Below, one piece after another: positions 1 to 8,728 of a DNA stretch of 64,000 nt; the first letter of the stretch is position 1, and the number at the start of each line of letters is the position of its first letter. The stretch covers positions 73,076 to 137,075 of the forward strand of contig JBCDJN010000002.1 of the NCBI GenBank assembly GCA_039414355.1, in the 5' to 3' direction. Position numbers and translations under genes: made by a program. A model generated the notes under the pieces. It was given only the letters and a program-made list of their open reading frames with translations, had not been told where the DNA came from and made no database searches. Source of the DNA: JBCCQL01 sp039414355. Its GTDB lineage: Bacteria; Planctomycetota; Planctomycetia; Pirellulales; Lacipirellulaceae.

Positions 1-1
1 C

Positions 2-3000
2 GGCGCCCCGGTCGACGAACTCCGGTACCTGCACGCGGACTATCTCAAGCGATTGCTCCTGGCCGACGCCAACCGTCGGCGCGGCGCGCCCGCAGACGCG
101 GTGGTGCTCGCCGTGGCGTTAGACGGCGTCTTGCAGCGCGCCTCGGCGGACTCGCCGGTGCGACCCGGGACTTGGCAGATGACTCTGGAAACGCTGGCCG
201 TCGAGAACGGAGCGCAGTTGACTCTGCCGATCGAACGACCGCCCGCCGGCGAACCCGCGTCGGTCACCGTCGACGGGTTGCCCGCGCCGGTCCGGTGGCG
301 TCCCAACGGCGACGCGGAGATCGCCCTGCAGGGTGTGGGGCCGCGGCGGGTGGTGGTCAGCTTCCGCCCGAGGGTGGTGGTCGCCGATGCGGAGTCGGCC
401 GTGCAGATCGCCGTGCCGCCCGGCGTGCCGCCGACGCTGCGAGTCATGGCGCCGCCCGAGCTGCTCGACCTCCGCTGCCCGTTCGCTCTGGGCGTCGACC
501 GCGAAGAGAGCGGCGTGCTCAACGGGGTGCTCGACGGCTCGGGCGAAGCACTCGTCTGCTGGACGGAGCAGCCGTCGCCCTCGCCCGACACGCTGCCGCA
601 GGTCGATGCGTTGGTCCGCGTCGCCATCCAACCTCAAGGGGTGACCGCGGCCGTGCGACTGCTTGGCGACGCGTCGGGCGCCCGGCTGGAGTTGCGGACG
701 CCCCGCGGTTGGCAATCGCTCGACCGACCGAAGCTCCGGGCGGTCGCCGTCACCCCAACCGCTTCGCCGGGCGACGCTCAGCAAGGAGACCAAGTCGCCC
801 GGTTCCGAATCGATCGGCTGAGCCCTCTGGGCATGCTGCATTTGCCAGCGATCACCACGGTCGATGGGACGGTCCGCAAGACGCTGGTTTCGGTCGACTG
901 CGCTCCCGCGCTCCGCCTCAGCGCCTTGCCAGGCGAGGCCGTCGCGATTGACGAGCTCGAGTTTCTTGAGCGGTGGCCAAAGGCTGACGAAACGAGCGCC
1001 GCCGCACGCTCCGCTGCGGCGCTGGCGCCGGGGGTGACTTGGTCGCTCGCCGTAGGCCCGGCGGCCGTGAGCAACACGACCTCGCAACAACTGAAAGTCT
1101 TGGTCGGCACGTCGATCACACAGACGCAGACGATCGTCTCGGCGGGGCTGCTGCCGGGCCGTCGCCTGGCGTTCGCGGCGCCGCCGAACTTGCTGATCAC
1201 CGGCGCCCGCTCGATGGCGACGCCCGAGCGGGACCTGCGTTGGACCCGCCCTACGCCCGATCGCGTGGTGGTCTGGCTCCCCGCCTCCACCTCAGCGGCG
1301 ACCGGTGTGGCGTTGACCGGAACGATGCCAACCCCCGAAGGGCCGTTCGCGGCGCCGCTCTTGCAACTCTCGGCGCCGTCATCCAGCGAAGCCGATCTGC
1401 TGATCGCGCGGACGGAAGACGCCTTGGTCGAGATCGAGTCGAGTGCAGCAGCCAGCAATCCACCCGCTCGCGTCGACGCCGATGGCGACACGCGGTCGGT
1501 CGCGTCGATCCGGTTCTTGGCGAACGCCGACCCGCCGGTCCTCACCGTGACGGAGAACGAACCGCGTTACCGATCGGACGAGACTTCGCGTTACTCACCC
1601 AAAGAGACCGGCCTGACGCTCCGGTGGACCACCGAGTTGACGGTGGTCGAAGGCGTGCTCGGGTCGGCGCCCGTTGCCATCGACCTTCCGCGGTCGGCAA
1701 CCGTGAAGCTGGTCGAGCCCGAGACGGCTTCCCTATCGCCGCGGGCTCGCCTTGGACCGGGGCGCGTGGTCCGTTTCGCGGCGCCACTGCGTCCCGGCCA
1801 GTCGCAACAGGTTGTGCTCGAGGCGAGCGTTCCCAGCGCCGCGGCGGGCGCCCTTGCCGCTCCTTGGGCCCGGCTGCCGGGCGCGACTTCGGGCGAGCAA
1901 GTGGTCGTGGCGCCAACAGCCGAGTCCGACGCCGAACGCTTCCAGGTCACCGGCTTAGGCCTCACAACCAAAGGCCAGGGCGCCGAGTCCGGCCGGTTCA
2001 CCGCGCGGCGACGCGGGGCAATCGGTCGTTTGCAGCGGCTGCCCCAGAACCAAGTCACCGCGAAGCCGACGCCGCTCTTGGCCGAGCACCGGCTCGTGGC
2101 GCAACTGCCGGGCGAGCGGGTGGTCGTCTCGCGCCTGAGCCTGCTGCCCCGCGACGCCGAGCGGTGTCGGCTGGCGCTCAAGCCCGGTTGGAAGCTGCGG
2201 ACGCTGCGGATCGACGGCGCCGACGCCGTCGTCTCGCGGCCGCCGGGCGACGATGGCGTTTGCGAGTTCGAGCTCCGCTCGCCGGTCCACCCGCAACGAC
2301 TCGAGGTGACGTCGGTTGGCCCCGCCGATGGGCCGCTCACCGCGCCGCGCCTCGTCGACTCCGATGGTGGCGTCGTTTCACCCCTGGCGGAGGTTTGGTC
2401 GGCACAAGAGCGCGACGGGTTGACGATCGCGCCGCCAGCCAACGCGGAAGAGATTTTGGAACCGGGGCTCGCCGAGCTGCGGCTTGGGGTTCTGGCCAAG
2501 GTAATCGAGGCCCAGGGGGACAGCCCGGCGGCATGGCGGGGCGTGTGGACGCCGCTGGTTCGAGACGCGCTGACCGTGGCGCCGCCCGACGCCGACCCGG
2601 CCGCGCGGGAAACGCTGAGCGATTGGCTGGAAGCCGCCGTGCTGGAGTCGCCGCGGAGCGGCACGCCGCGATCGGATCGAGCAGACAACGAACTCGCCGT
2701 CGAGCCCGACTCGTGGCGGCACTTCATGGTCAGCAGCGGCGAGGCTCTCAGCGTTTCATCGAGCCGACCGGCGGAGACCGGCGTGCGATTCGTGCTCGCC
2801 TTTGCCATCGCAACTGTTCTGATCGCCGGCCGCCAGCGCATCTTCTCCGCCGTGCCGAGCACCCGGCTGCCGACGTACGGGCCCGGCCTGGCGGCGCTCG
2901 CGGGTGTTGCGTGGTGGCTGCTGGCCGAGCCGAGCGTGCTTGGCCTGCTGGTCTTGGCGGCTTCTGCGGCGGGGCAGGTGGCGGGGTTCTTCAAGGCGGC

Positions 3001-3028
3001 GTGGCGCCGTCAGGACCTGCTGGGGTGA
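2..3028 (+). CDS. Large membrane-anchored protein of unknown function (5' partial)
   Basis: The reading frame is open from the first bases of the window, so the true start lies upstream. The TTG at 53 is inside the coding frame and is unlikely to be the real start. About 1008 codons are visible. Most of the protein is a soluble, beta-rich, Val/Pro/Ala-rich stretch without a motif I recognise. The last 80 or so residues hold two or three hydrophobic segments, the first beginning VRFVLAFAIATVLIAG and the later ones around GLAALAGVAWWLLA and LGLLVLAASAAG. It therefore looks like a large extracytoplasmic domain anchored by a C-terminal membrane bundle. It converges on dapL with a 21-base gap. Function is unknown. 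Confidence 0.7.
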   Translation, partial: GAPVDELRYLHADYLKRLLLADANRRRGAPADAVVLAVALDGVLQRASADSPVRPGTWQMTLETLAVENGAQLTLPIERPPAGEPASVTVDGLPAPVRWRPNGDAEIALQGVGPRRVVVSFRPRVVVADAESAVQIAVPPGVPPTLRVMAPPELLDLRCPFALGVDREESGVLNGVLDGSGEALVCWTEQPSPSPDTLPQVDALVRVAIQPQGVTAAVRLLGDASGARLELRTPRGWQSLDRPKLRAVAVTPTASPGDAQQGDQVARFRIDRLSPLGMLHLPAITTVDGTVRKTLVSVDCAPALRLSALPGEAVAIDELEFLERWPKADETSAAARSAAALAPGVTWSLAVGPAAVSNTTSQQLKVLVGTSITQTQTIVSAGLLPGRRLAFAAPPNLLITGARSMATPERDLRWTRPTPDRVVVWLPASTSAATGVALTGTMPTPEGPFAAPLLQLSAPSSSEADLLIARTEDALVEIESSAAASNPPARVDADGDTRSVASIRFLANADPPVLTVTENEPRYRSDETSRYSPKETGLTLRWTTELTVVEGVLGSAPVAIDLPRSATVKLVEPETASLSPRARLGPGRVVRFAAPLRPGQSQQVVLEASVPSAAAGALAAPWARLPGATSGEQVVVAPTAESDAERFQVTGLGLTTKGQGAESGRFTARRRGAIGRLQRLPQNQVTAKPTPLLAEHRLVAQLPGERVVVSRLSLLPRDAERCRLALKPGWKLRTLRIDGADAVVSRPPGDDGVCEFELRSPVHPQRLEVTSVGPADGPLTAPRLVDSDGGVVSPLAEVWSAQERDGLTIAPPANAEEILEPGLAELRLGVLAKVIEAQGDSPAAWRGVWTPLVRDALTVAPPDADPAARETLSDWLEAAVLESPRSGTPRSDRADNELAVEPDSWRHFMVSSGEALSVSSSRPAETGVRFVLAFAIATVLIAGRQRIFSAVPSTRLPTYGPGLAALAGVAWWLLAEPSVLGLLVLAASAAGQVAGFFKAAWRRQDLLG

Positions 3029-3049
3029 GCCGGGTCGCCGCGGCGCCGA

Positions 3050-4285
3050 TCAGGCGAAGACCGGCTTGAGGCTCCGCAGCCGCCGGGCGGTCTCCGCCAT
3101 CAACGCGTCCTCGGCGGCTTCGTCGGCCGCTTCGTAGGTGACGCTGAAACGGAGATACGAACCCGCGTCGTCCCAGGGCACCGTGCAGATCGACTGCTCG
3201 GTAATCAGGTACTGGCTCGCCGCCTCGGCGTTTTCGAATTGCGTGCCGTCCTCCAGCGCCTTGGGCGACGGCGTGTAGAGGAAGTACGTGCCGCCGGGCA
3301 TCTCGCACTGGAAGCCGCAGCCGCGCAAGGTTTCGACAAGCTTCTCCATCCGCCGGCGGTACTTGGCTCGGACACGCTTGGGGATCTCCGGCGTATCGAG
3401 CGCCGCGGCGGCGGCCTTCTGGATCGCGGCGAACTGACCGCAGTCCGTGTTGTCCTTCACGTCGCCGAACGCGCGGACGATGCGCTCGTTGCCGCACACC
3501 CATCCCATCCGCCAGCCGATCATGTCGAAGCCCTTGGACATGGAGTGCACCTCCACCCCCACGTCCTTCGCCCCCGGCGTGGCGAGGAAGCTGGAGGGCT
3601 TACGGTCGAAGCTGATCATGCCGTGCGCGGCGTCCTGGATCACCACCAGCTCGTGCTTCTTGGCGAAGGCAACCAGCCGCTCGTAGTACTCCGGCGTGGC
3701 GGTCTTGCCGGTGGGGCTGTTGGGGAAGCATGTGACCAGCAGCTTGGCCTTCTGCAGGACGTCGCCGGGGATGCCGTCCAGGTCCGGCAGGAAGTCGTTC
3801 TCCGCCAGCAGCGGCAACTTGTGCACCACACCGCCGTAGTAAACGGTGTGCGTGGCCGCCACCGGGTAGCCGGGCACGGTGATCAGCGTGATGTCGCCCG
3901 GGTTGATGAAGCACGCCGGCAGAAGTTGGTACGCGGACTTCGAGCCGATGCAGTGGTTCACTTCGCTGGCCGGGTCGACCTCCACGCCGAACTCGCGCTG
4001 CATGAACCGGGCGACGGCCTGCTTGAACTCGGCGACGCCGTTGTCCGAGTAGCCGCGGTTCTCCGGCTTGCCGGCCTCCTCAGCGAGCGTGCGGATAGCG
4101 ACCTCGTCCGCCACGGAGTCGTTCTCGCCGATGCCGAAGTCCAGCAGCCTCCGGTCCGGATAGTCGGCAATCGCCTTCCGCTTGGCCCGCTTGATCTTCT
4201 CGAACTTGTAGATCGCGTTGCTCTTGCCGTACTGGTCGCCACCGATGCGGTTGGCGAAGAGCTGCTGGAAATAGGGGTCGGACAT
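3050..4285 (-). CDS. dapL: LL-diaminopimelate aminotransferase
   Basis: This is a 411-residue fold-type I PLP aminotransferase matching the DapL family along its length. It converts tetrahydrodipicolinate directly to LL-2,6-diaminopimelate using glutamate, in one step that replaces the DapD/C/E branch, and so feeds lysine and peptidoglycan synthesis in the cytoplasm. Visible landmarks are the N-terminal NAIYKFEKIKR region, the NSPTGK motif near residues 189-194, Asp218 in VVIQDAAHG for the pyridine nitrogen, and the PLP lysine K251 in SMSKGFDMIGWRMGW. The ATG at 4285 begins MSDPYFQQLF, as expected for the family. It lies 127 bases downstream of the radical SAM gene on the same strand. The family call is firm. 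Confidence 0.95.
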   Translation of the reverse strand: MSDPYFQQLFANRIGGDQYGKSNAIYKFEKIKRAKRKAIADYPDRRLLDFGIGENDSVADEVAIRTLAEEAGKPENRGYSDNGVAEFKQAVARFMQREFGVEVDPASEVNHCIGSKSAYQLLPACFINPGDITLITVPGYPVAATHTVYYGGVVHKLPLLAENDFLPDLDGIPGDVLQKAKLLVTCFPNSPTGKTATPEYYERLVAFAKKHELVVIQDAAHGMISFDRKPSSFLATPGAKDVGVEVHSMSKGFDMIGWRMGWVCGNERIVRAFGDVKDNTDCGQFAAIQKAAAAALDTPEIPKRVRAKYRRRMEKLVETLRGCGFQCEMPGGTYFLYTPSPKALEDGTQFENAEAASQYLITEQSICTVPWDDAGSYLRFSVTYEAADEAAEDALMAETARRLRSLKPVFA

Positions 4286-4412
4286 GCGTCTTCAATTGAA
4301 TTAGTTGCGGGCCGAAGAGACCGAGAGACTAACCCACAAGAAAATTAGCGTCGACCGTCCGGCCAGGGATCGGCGCCCGGTCGTAACCAGGGTGTTAGCC
4401 GAAACCAGCGTG

Positions 4413-5276
4413 TCAGCTCGCGCCGTAGAACGCGGCGGCTTCCAGCCCGGCTCGCTCACGCACACGCGCGGTGATCGCGTCGACCTCTTCGTCCGAAAGC
4501 GGGGTGACGATTGACTCCGCCGGCTTGCGGGCCACGGTGTAGACCTGCACCAGCTTGATCCGCCCGCCGGCGGTGGTGGTTTCGTTCAGCCGGTCGCAGA
4601 ACGCCTCGATCTCCGCCGGCGTGGGCGGCTCGCCGGCGACGCGCATAAAGAGCGACTGGATGACAATCGGCCGCACCTGGGCGGCGGCGGTGATGTTCTG
4701 CAGCACCTGGCGGAAGGGGATCTTGGTCCGCTCAATCGTGTGGTAGTACGCCTCGGTGCCGGCGTCGAGCTTGGCCCAGACCTCGCCGTTGTTCTGATCG
4801 AGCACCGCCAGCCCGCGCCGCACGTGCGGCCGGTGGAACATGCTGGCGTTGGTGATCAGCGCCATCTTCACCGCGTCGAGCCCCAGCTCCCGCTTCACAC
4901 CGGCGGCCAGCTCCATAAGCTCGTCGAAGTTCTTGTAGGTGGTGGGCTCGCCATCGCCGCTCAAGGCGATGTCGTTGAGCCGCCGCAGCGGCTGGGGGAC
5001 CGAGGCGAACTTCTCGGTGCGGAACAACTCGCCGCTCGCCGCGAGGCCAACCACCTCACGCAACTCCTTCAGCAGCCCGTCGGTCTCGACAAAGCGGGTC
5101 TCGCTCTGCGTCGTCCGGTCTACCTGGCAGTAGATGCAATCGAAGTTGCAGACCTTGTCCGGGTTGAGGTTCACGCCCACCGACACCCCGCCCGACCGCC
5201 GGCTGAGCACCGGGTAGACGAAGCGGTTCGCCTCGAAGGTGCGTGGGTGCGAGGTGTGGAGCTGATGGGTTGCCAT
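4413..5276 (-). CDS. Radical SAM protein (COG0731-like Fe-S oxidoreductase)
   Basis: The protein has 287 residues from the ATG at 5276 (MATHQLHTSH). An in-frame extension to 5348 would overlap the upstream gene and looks non-coding. The radical SAM iron-sulfur signature C-x3-C-x2-C is at residues 43-50 (CNFDCIYC), preceded by GVNLNPDKV. The later ALSGDGEPT is the glycine-rich SAM-binding segment. The closest recognisable group is the short Fe-S oxidoreductases of COG0731; the reaction is unknown. The 5' neighbour on the same strand ends only 4 bases upstream, suggesting cotranscription, with dapL possibly downstream in the same unit. Confidence 0.85.
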   Translation of the reverse strand: MATHQLHTSHPRTFEANRFVYPVLSRRSGGVSVGVNLNPDKVCNFDCIYCQVDRTTQSETRFVETDGLLKELREVVGLAASGELFRTEKFASVPQPLRRLNDIALSGDGEPTTYKNFDELMELAAGVKRELGLDAVKMALITNASMFHRPHVRRGLAVLDQNNGEVWAKLDAGTEAYYHTIERTKIPFRQVLQNITAAAQVRPIVIQSLFMRVAGEPPTPAEIEAFCDRLNETTTAGGRIKLVQVYTVARKPAESIVTPLSDEEVDAITARVRERAGLEAAAFYGAS

Positions 5277-5280
5277 CGGG

Positions 5281-5706
5281 CTACAACGGGGTCGGAGCTT
5301 CGTGTTGGGGGGCTGGAAGGATTCTACGCAGATGCCGCCGCGTGGCATGGGCCATCACCCAGGTGAACCAGGACCCCATGCCGCCAATGACCGCCGCGAA
5401 GGCCAACACCGGCCGCGGCGGCGAGTCGGGGCCGCCGATCATGGCCCACCCGGCAATAAAGACACACCAGAGCGACAGCAACAGGGATACGAACGCGAAC
5501 GATCCAAAGAAAGCCACTCCTACCACCGCGGCGATGCTCCACCTCCAGCCGCCCGCCGAGGGGGGTTCGGGAGCGGCGATCGGCGATTGGTAAGGATTCT
5601 CGGTGACGATCGGTCCCGGCAATCGCTGGCGTGTTGCCGTCGGCGGCAACCGCTGTCTCGGTGGTTCAAACGCCCCAACTATCCCCACCGGCCGCGGTCT
5701 CGTCAA
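5281..5706 (-). CDS. Small membrane protein with NPYQSP motif
   Basis: This is a hypothetical protein of up to 141 residues. The first start candidate is a TTG at 5706, and the true start could be further in. After a Pro/Arg-rich start comes TENPYQSPIAAPEPP, a short motif common near the N-terminus of small planctomycete membrane proteins. Two hydrophobic segments follow: one from AAVVGVAFFGSFAFVSLLL through CVFIAGWAM, and one around AFAAVIGGMGSWFTWVM. The tail is basic. It ends 4 bases before the radical SAM start and may be translationally coupled to it. No function can be assigned. Confidence 0.55.
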   Translation of the reverse strand: MTRPRPVGIVGAFEPPRQRLPPTATRQRLPGPIVTENPYQSPIAAPEPPSAGGWRWSIAAVVGVAFFGSFAFVSLLLSLWCVFIAGWAMIGGPDSPPRPVLAFAAVIGGMGSWFTWVMAHATRRHLRRILPAPQHEAPTPL

Positions 5707-5827
5707 ACTCGCGACACGGTCATCGCCGGCGAATTGGTCGCCGTTCTGCGCGGCGCATCAACCGCCTTTGGAGCCCTCGCAGCGCCGGCAGAGTCGACGC
5801 GACTTATCCCTTCATCGCGCGGGAATA

Positions 5828-5847
5828 ATCGCCCTGCGTCGGGCGAT
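5828..5847. promoter_or_regulatory. Hairpin upstream of DUF1559 gene
   Basis: ATCGCCC and GGGCGAT form a perfect 7-bp stem around a 6-base loop, 48 bases before the ATG at 5895. There is no T-tract, so it is not a typical terminator. It could be a leader structure or an operator, or chance. The rest of 5707-5894 shows nothing recognisable. Confidence 0.2.
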
Positions 5848-5894
5848 CCACTGGCGGCGTGGCGGCGGAGCAGACCTTACTTATGGAGCTTGCG

Positions 5895-6899
5895 ATGTCT
5901 ATCGATAGGAGGCGTGATGGTGGATTTACGCTCATTGAACTCTTGGTGGTGATCGGCATCATCGGCGTGCTGATGGCCTTGCTCTTGCCGGCCGTGCAGA
6001 GCGCCCGCGAGGCGAGTCGGCGGTCGAGTTGCCTCAACAGCGTCCGGCAGCTCTGCCTCGCGTCGATGCAGTTTGAGGTGAGCATGCGGCGTTGGCCGGG
6101 GGCGTTCGATCGGCTTACGGCTCAGCACATCGAGTCGAGCGGCGGCGAACTCTTCGGCACGTGGGCGATTCAGCTCATGCCGCACTTGGAACGCCAAGAA
6201 GTCTACGACGAGTACGCCGCGGGCCGGACGCCGGGGACGTATGTCGACCTGATGCTCTGCCCCAGCGACGATATCAAGCAGCGGGCCGACGCCGCCAACA
6301 GCTACGTGGCCAACGCCGGCAAGCACGGGTCAACGCTAGTCCAAAGCACCGCGGACGGGCCGTTCGTCAACCGCGCGTACCAGCCGAAGCTCGCCATGCT
6401 GGAAGGCCACTGGCTTGACGGCCGTGAGTACACGCTCTCGTACAGCGAGAACCTGGGAGCGCTGCCCTACCACACGCTCGGATGGTCGGGCTTCAAGACG
6501 GGAGATGCAGGAGTCCCCGGCACATGGATCGATGGCGACTATGTCGCCGACCGGGATGACCGGCAGTGGTCGCCCGTCTTTGTCTGGCATTCCGTGCCGC
6601 AGCGAACGGCGTACATCAACGGCCCGGATGCAACCTGCCAAAACTGCGAGCCGGAGATCCTCACCCCGCTGCTCTACGGCAGCGGCTCGGATGCCGAGTT
6701 CTTGCGGGTCAACTCGTTTAACGCCCGGCCAACAAGCAACCACTCGGGCGGCGTCAACGTTGGCTTCTCCGGCGGGCGGGCAGTCTTTCTCCGCGAGAAC
6801 ATCGACTACGACGTGTTCCGCGCCCTGATGACGCCTAACGACCGCAAGTCGAGCTCGCCCGTGCCCAACATCACGATCGAGGATCAGCCGTTCCTGTAG
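5895..6899 (+). CDS. DUF1559 prepilin-like protein
   Basis: The protein has 334 residues from the ATG at 5895. It begins with a type IV prepilin leader and hydrophobic helix (DGGFTLIELLVVIGIIGVLM, residues 8-27), followed by LLPAVQSAREASRRSSC, the hallmark of DUF1559, a family greatly expanded in planctomycetes. The central part has the usual LCPSD segment, and the C-terminus has HSGGVNVGFSGGRAVFL. After prepilin-peptidase cleavage it is expected at the cell envelope as a pseudopilin-like protein; its biological role is unknown. An upstream in-frame start at 5859 is possible, but the prepilin leader favours 5895. It stands alone, about 30 kb from the pseudopilus operon. Confidence 0.9.
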   Translation: MSIDRRRDGGFTLIELLVVIGIIGVLMALLLPAVQSAREASRRSSCLNSVRQLCLASMQFEVSMRRWPGAFDRLTAQHIESSGGELFGTWAIQLMPHLERQEVYDEYAAGRTPGTYVDLMLCPSDDIKQRADAANSYVANAGKHGSTLVQSTADGPFVNRAYQPKLAMLEGHWLDGREYTLSYSENLGALPYHTLGWSGFKTGDAGVPGTWIDGDYVADRDDRQWSPVFVWHSVPQRTAYINGPDATCQNCEPEILTPLLYGSGSDAEFLRVNSFNARPTSNHSGGVNVGFSGGRAVFLRENIDYDVFRALMTPNDRKSSSPVPNITIEDQPFL

Positions 6900-7109
6900 G
6901 GGGCGGGTCGTGCGGGCGTCTTGAGCCCCGTTGCGTGCTTGCATCCGGAGAGGCGTTCCGACTGTGCGGGCTGTAGCGGCCGGCGCGGCTGGGGGCAGCG
7001 CGATTGCGAGGGTTTGGCTGGTCGCCGGGCGTGTGGCGGGACGAACTTCCCAAGGCGGCGCCCTGCGGCCGTCGCGCTCCTTCCCGCCCTGCTAGCACCG
7101 CCGACACGA

Positions 7110-8717
7110 ATGGCCCACCGCCCGGAAGCCCCGCCCGCCAGCCCCGGAATGGGTCTCGCCACGTGCGCCGCCGCGGCGTTGCTGCTCTCGGTGCTGGGCT
7201 ACGCGGTCGCCACGCAGCGGCCGCCAGCGGAGCTATCGAAGCTTGCCGAGACGGCCGGCGACACGCTCTCGCCGCCGCTGGACGAGTTGTTCAGCGGCCC
7301 CGCGCCGCCGCCGACAACAGGACGGTTCGCCCCCTGGCCGCAGGCGGTTGCCATGGCGGAGTCTGATGAGCCCGCGGAGCAACGCGAAGAGCCCGAGAAC
7401 GAATCGATCGAACTCCCGCAGTCATTGCCAAGCCCGCCGGAGACGAACGACTCGCCCGCGACGCCAACGCCCGCTGAGCCCGTCACCGACGACGACACGC
7501 CCATGGCGGGGTCGCCGAGCGCTGGGCCATTGTTCGCCGCTCCCGGCGACGAGTTGGCGTGGACGCACGTGGAAGTGAGTTCTTCCGCCGCCGAGGCGTT
7601 GCTGACGCTCACCGATCCCGAGGCGCTTCGCGCCGACCAGCCAGCCATTGATGAGCTGCTCGACACGCCGGCGCCGAGCGAGCTCTCTCGCTTGCTGCGT
7701 AGCGACGTGCAGCAGGCGTACGCCCTGGGCCGCAGCGGTGCGGTCTATGCCGCTCGGCAGAAGTTCATCGGCGTGCTGCGGAAGGTGGCTTCGGCCAAGG
7801 ACAGCGCGGCCGCCACCGATCGCCACACCCAGGCGCTCGCGGCGGGGCTGAGGGCGCTGGAGGAGGCGAACGCCTTCCTGCCGAAGGGCGACGCCGTGGA
7901 GGCCGACCTGGACGTCGCCGGGCTGGCCGCTTCGCACCGCACGCCGCTCTACGCCCGGCAGTGGGACGCCCGCGGCGTGCTCCCCCACGAGGCGATCGCC
8001 CGCTACCACCGCTTCGCTCAGCACAAGCTGAGTCTGGTTGCCTCGGGGGACGAGGCGGCGTCGATGGCGCTGCACGGGCTCGGCAAGAGCTACGCGCGGC
8101 TGGCCGCGCTGGAAGAGGCGCCGCTGGCCGAGAAGACCGCCCTCACCATGTTCCGCGCGGCCGTGGAAGCCCACCCCGCCAACTACTTGGCGGCCAACGA
8201 GCTGGGCGTCGGGCTGGCGCGGATCGGCAAGTACGAGGCCGCCGAGGCGGCGCTCGCCAAGTCCGTGGCGGCGGGCGCCGGGTCGACGGTCTATCGCAAC
8301 CTGGCGGTGGTCCAGGCGAAGCTCGGCCGGCCGCGGCTCGCCCAAGCCGCGACAACGCACGCGGACCGCTTGGCGCAGAACGAGCGCTCCACCGGCGAGT
8401 TCTCCCGGCAGAACGGCGTGAAGTGGGTTCCGCCGGGTGAGTTCACCCGCGTGGCCGACGCCTACCGCCGCCGCGGCGCCAAGCACGCGCCGGCCTTGCC
8501 ACGACCCGAGGGAGCTTCGCCGCCCGCGGGCGTAACTCCAAACGGCGCCACGCGTCCAGCGATCGCCGCCAACCGGCCCGCGACTAGCGCGAACGCAGAC
8601 GCGAGCCGCCCGCGCATGGCGTTCTCACGGAAGTTCGCCCCGCTACGCACCGCTTCGCGAACATCGACTGACCAAGCCTCAACGCCGCCGTCCGCCAGCC
8701 GAAACCTCCTCCGCTGA
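7110..8717 (+). CDS. Membrane-anchored TPR-type protein beside polysaccharide export gene
   Basis: The ATG at 7110 gives 535 residues (MAHRPEAPP). A longer in-frame extension upstream is Arg-rich and looks non-coding. A hydrophobic N-terminal segment (TCAAAALLLSVLGYAVAT) suggests a membrane anchor or signal. A long Pro/Glu-rich low-complexity linker follows to about residue 150. The helical second half contains TPR-like repeats (ANELGVGLARIGKYEAAEAA, then STVYRNLAVVQAKLGRPRLA), and the tail is Ala/Arg/Pro-rich. It ends 11 bases before the Wza-like gene, so the two are probably cotranscribed. I infer a scaffold role in surface polysaccharide export. The 210 bases before it (6900-7109) show no recognisable signal. 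Confidence 0.75.
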   Translation: MAHRPEAPPASPGMGLATCAAAALLLSVLGYAVATQRPPAELSKLAETAGDTLSPPLDELFSGPAPPPTTGRFAPWPQAVAMAESDEPAEQREEPENESIELPQSLPSPPETNDSPATPTPAEPVTDDDTPMAGSPSAGPLFAAPGDELAWTHVEVSSSAAEALLTLTDPEALRADQPAIDELLDTPAPSELSRLLRSDVQQAYALGRSGAVYAARQKFIGVLRKVASAKDSAAATDRHTQALAAGLRALEEANAFLPKGDAVEADLDVAGLAASHRTPLYARQWDARGVLPHEAIARYHRFAQHKLSLVASGDEAASMALHGLGKSYARLAALEEAPLAEKTALTMFRAAVEAHPANYLAANELGVGLARIGKYEAAEAALAKSVAAGAGSTVYRNLAVVQAKLGRPRLAQAATTHADRLAQNERSTGEFSRQNGVKWVPPGEFTRVADAYRRRGAKHAPALPRPEGASPPAGVTPNGATRPAIAANRPATSANADASRPRMAFSRKFAPLRTASRTSTDQASTPPSASRNLLR

Positions 8718-8728
8718 CCAACACGCCG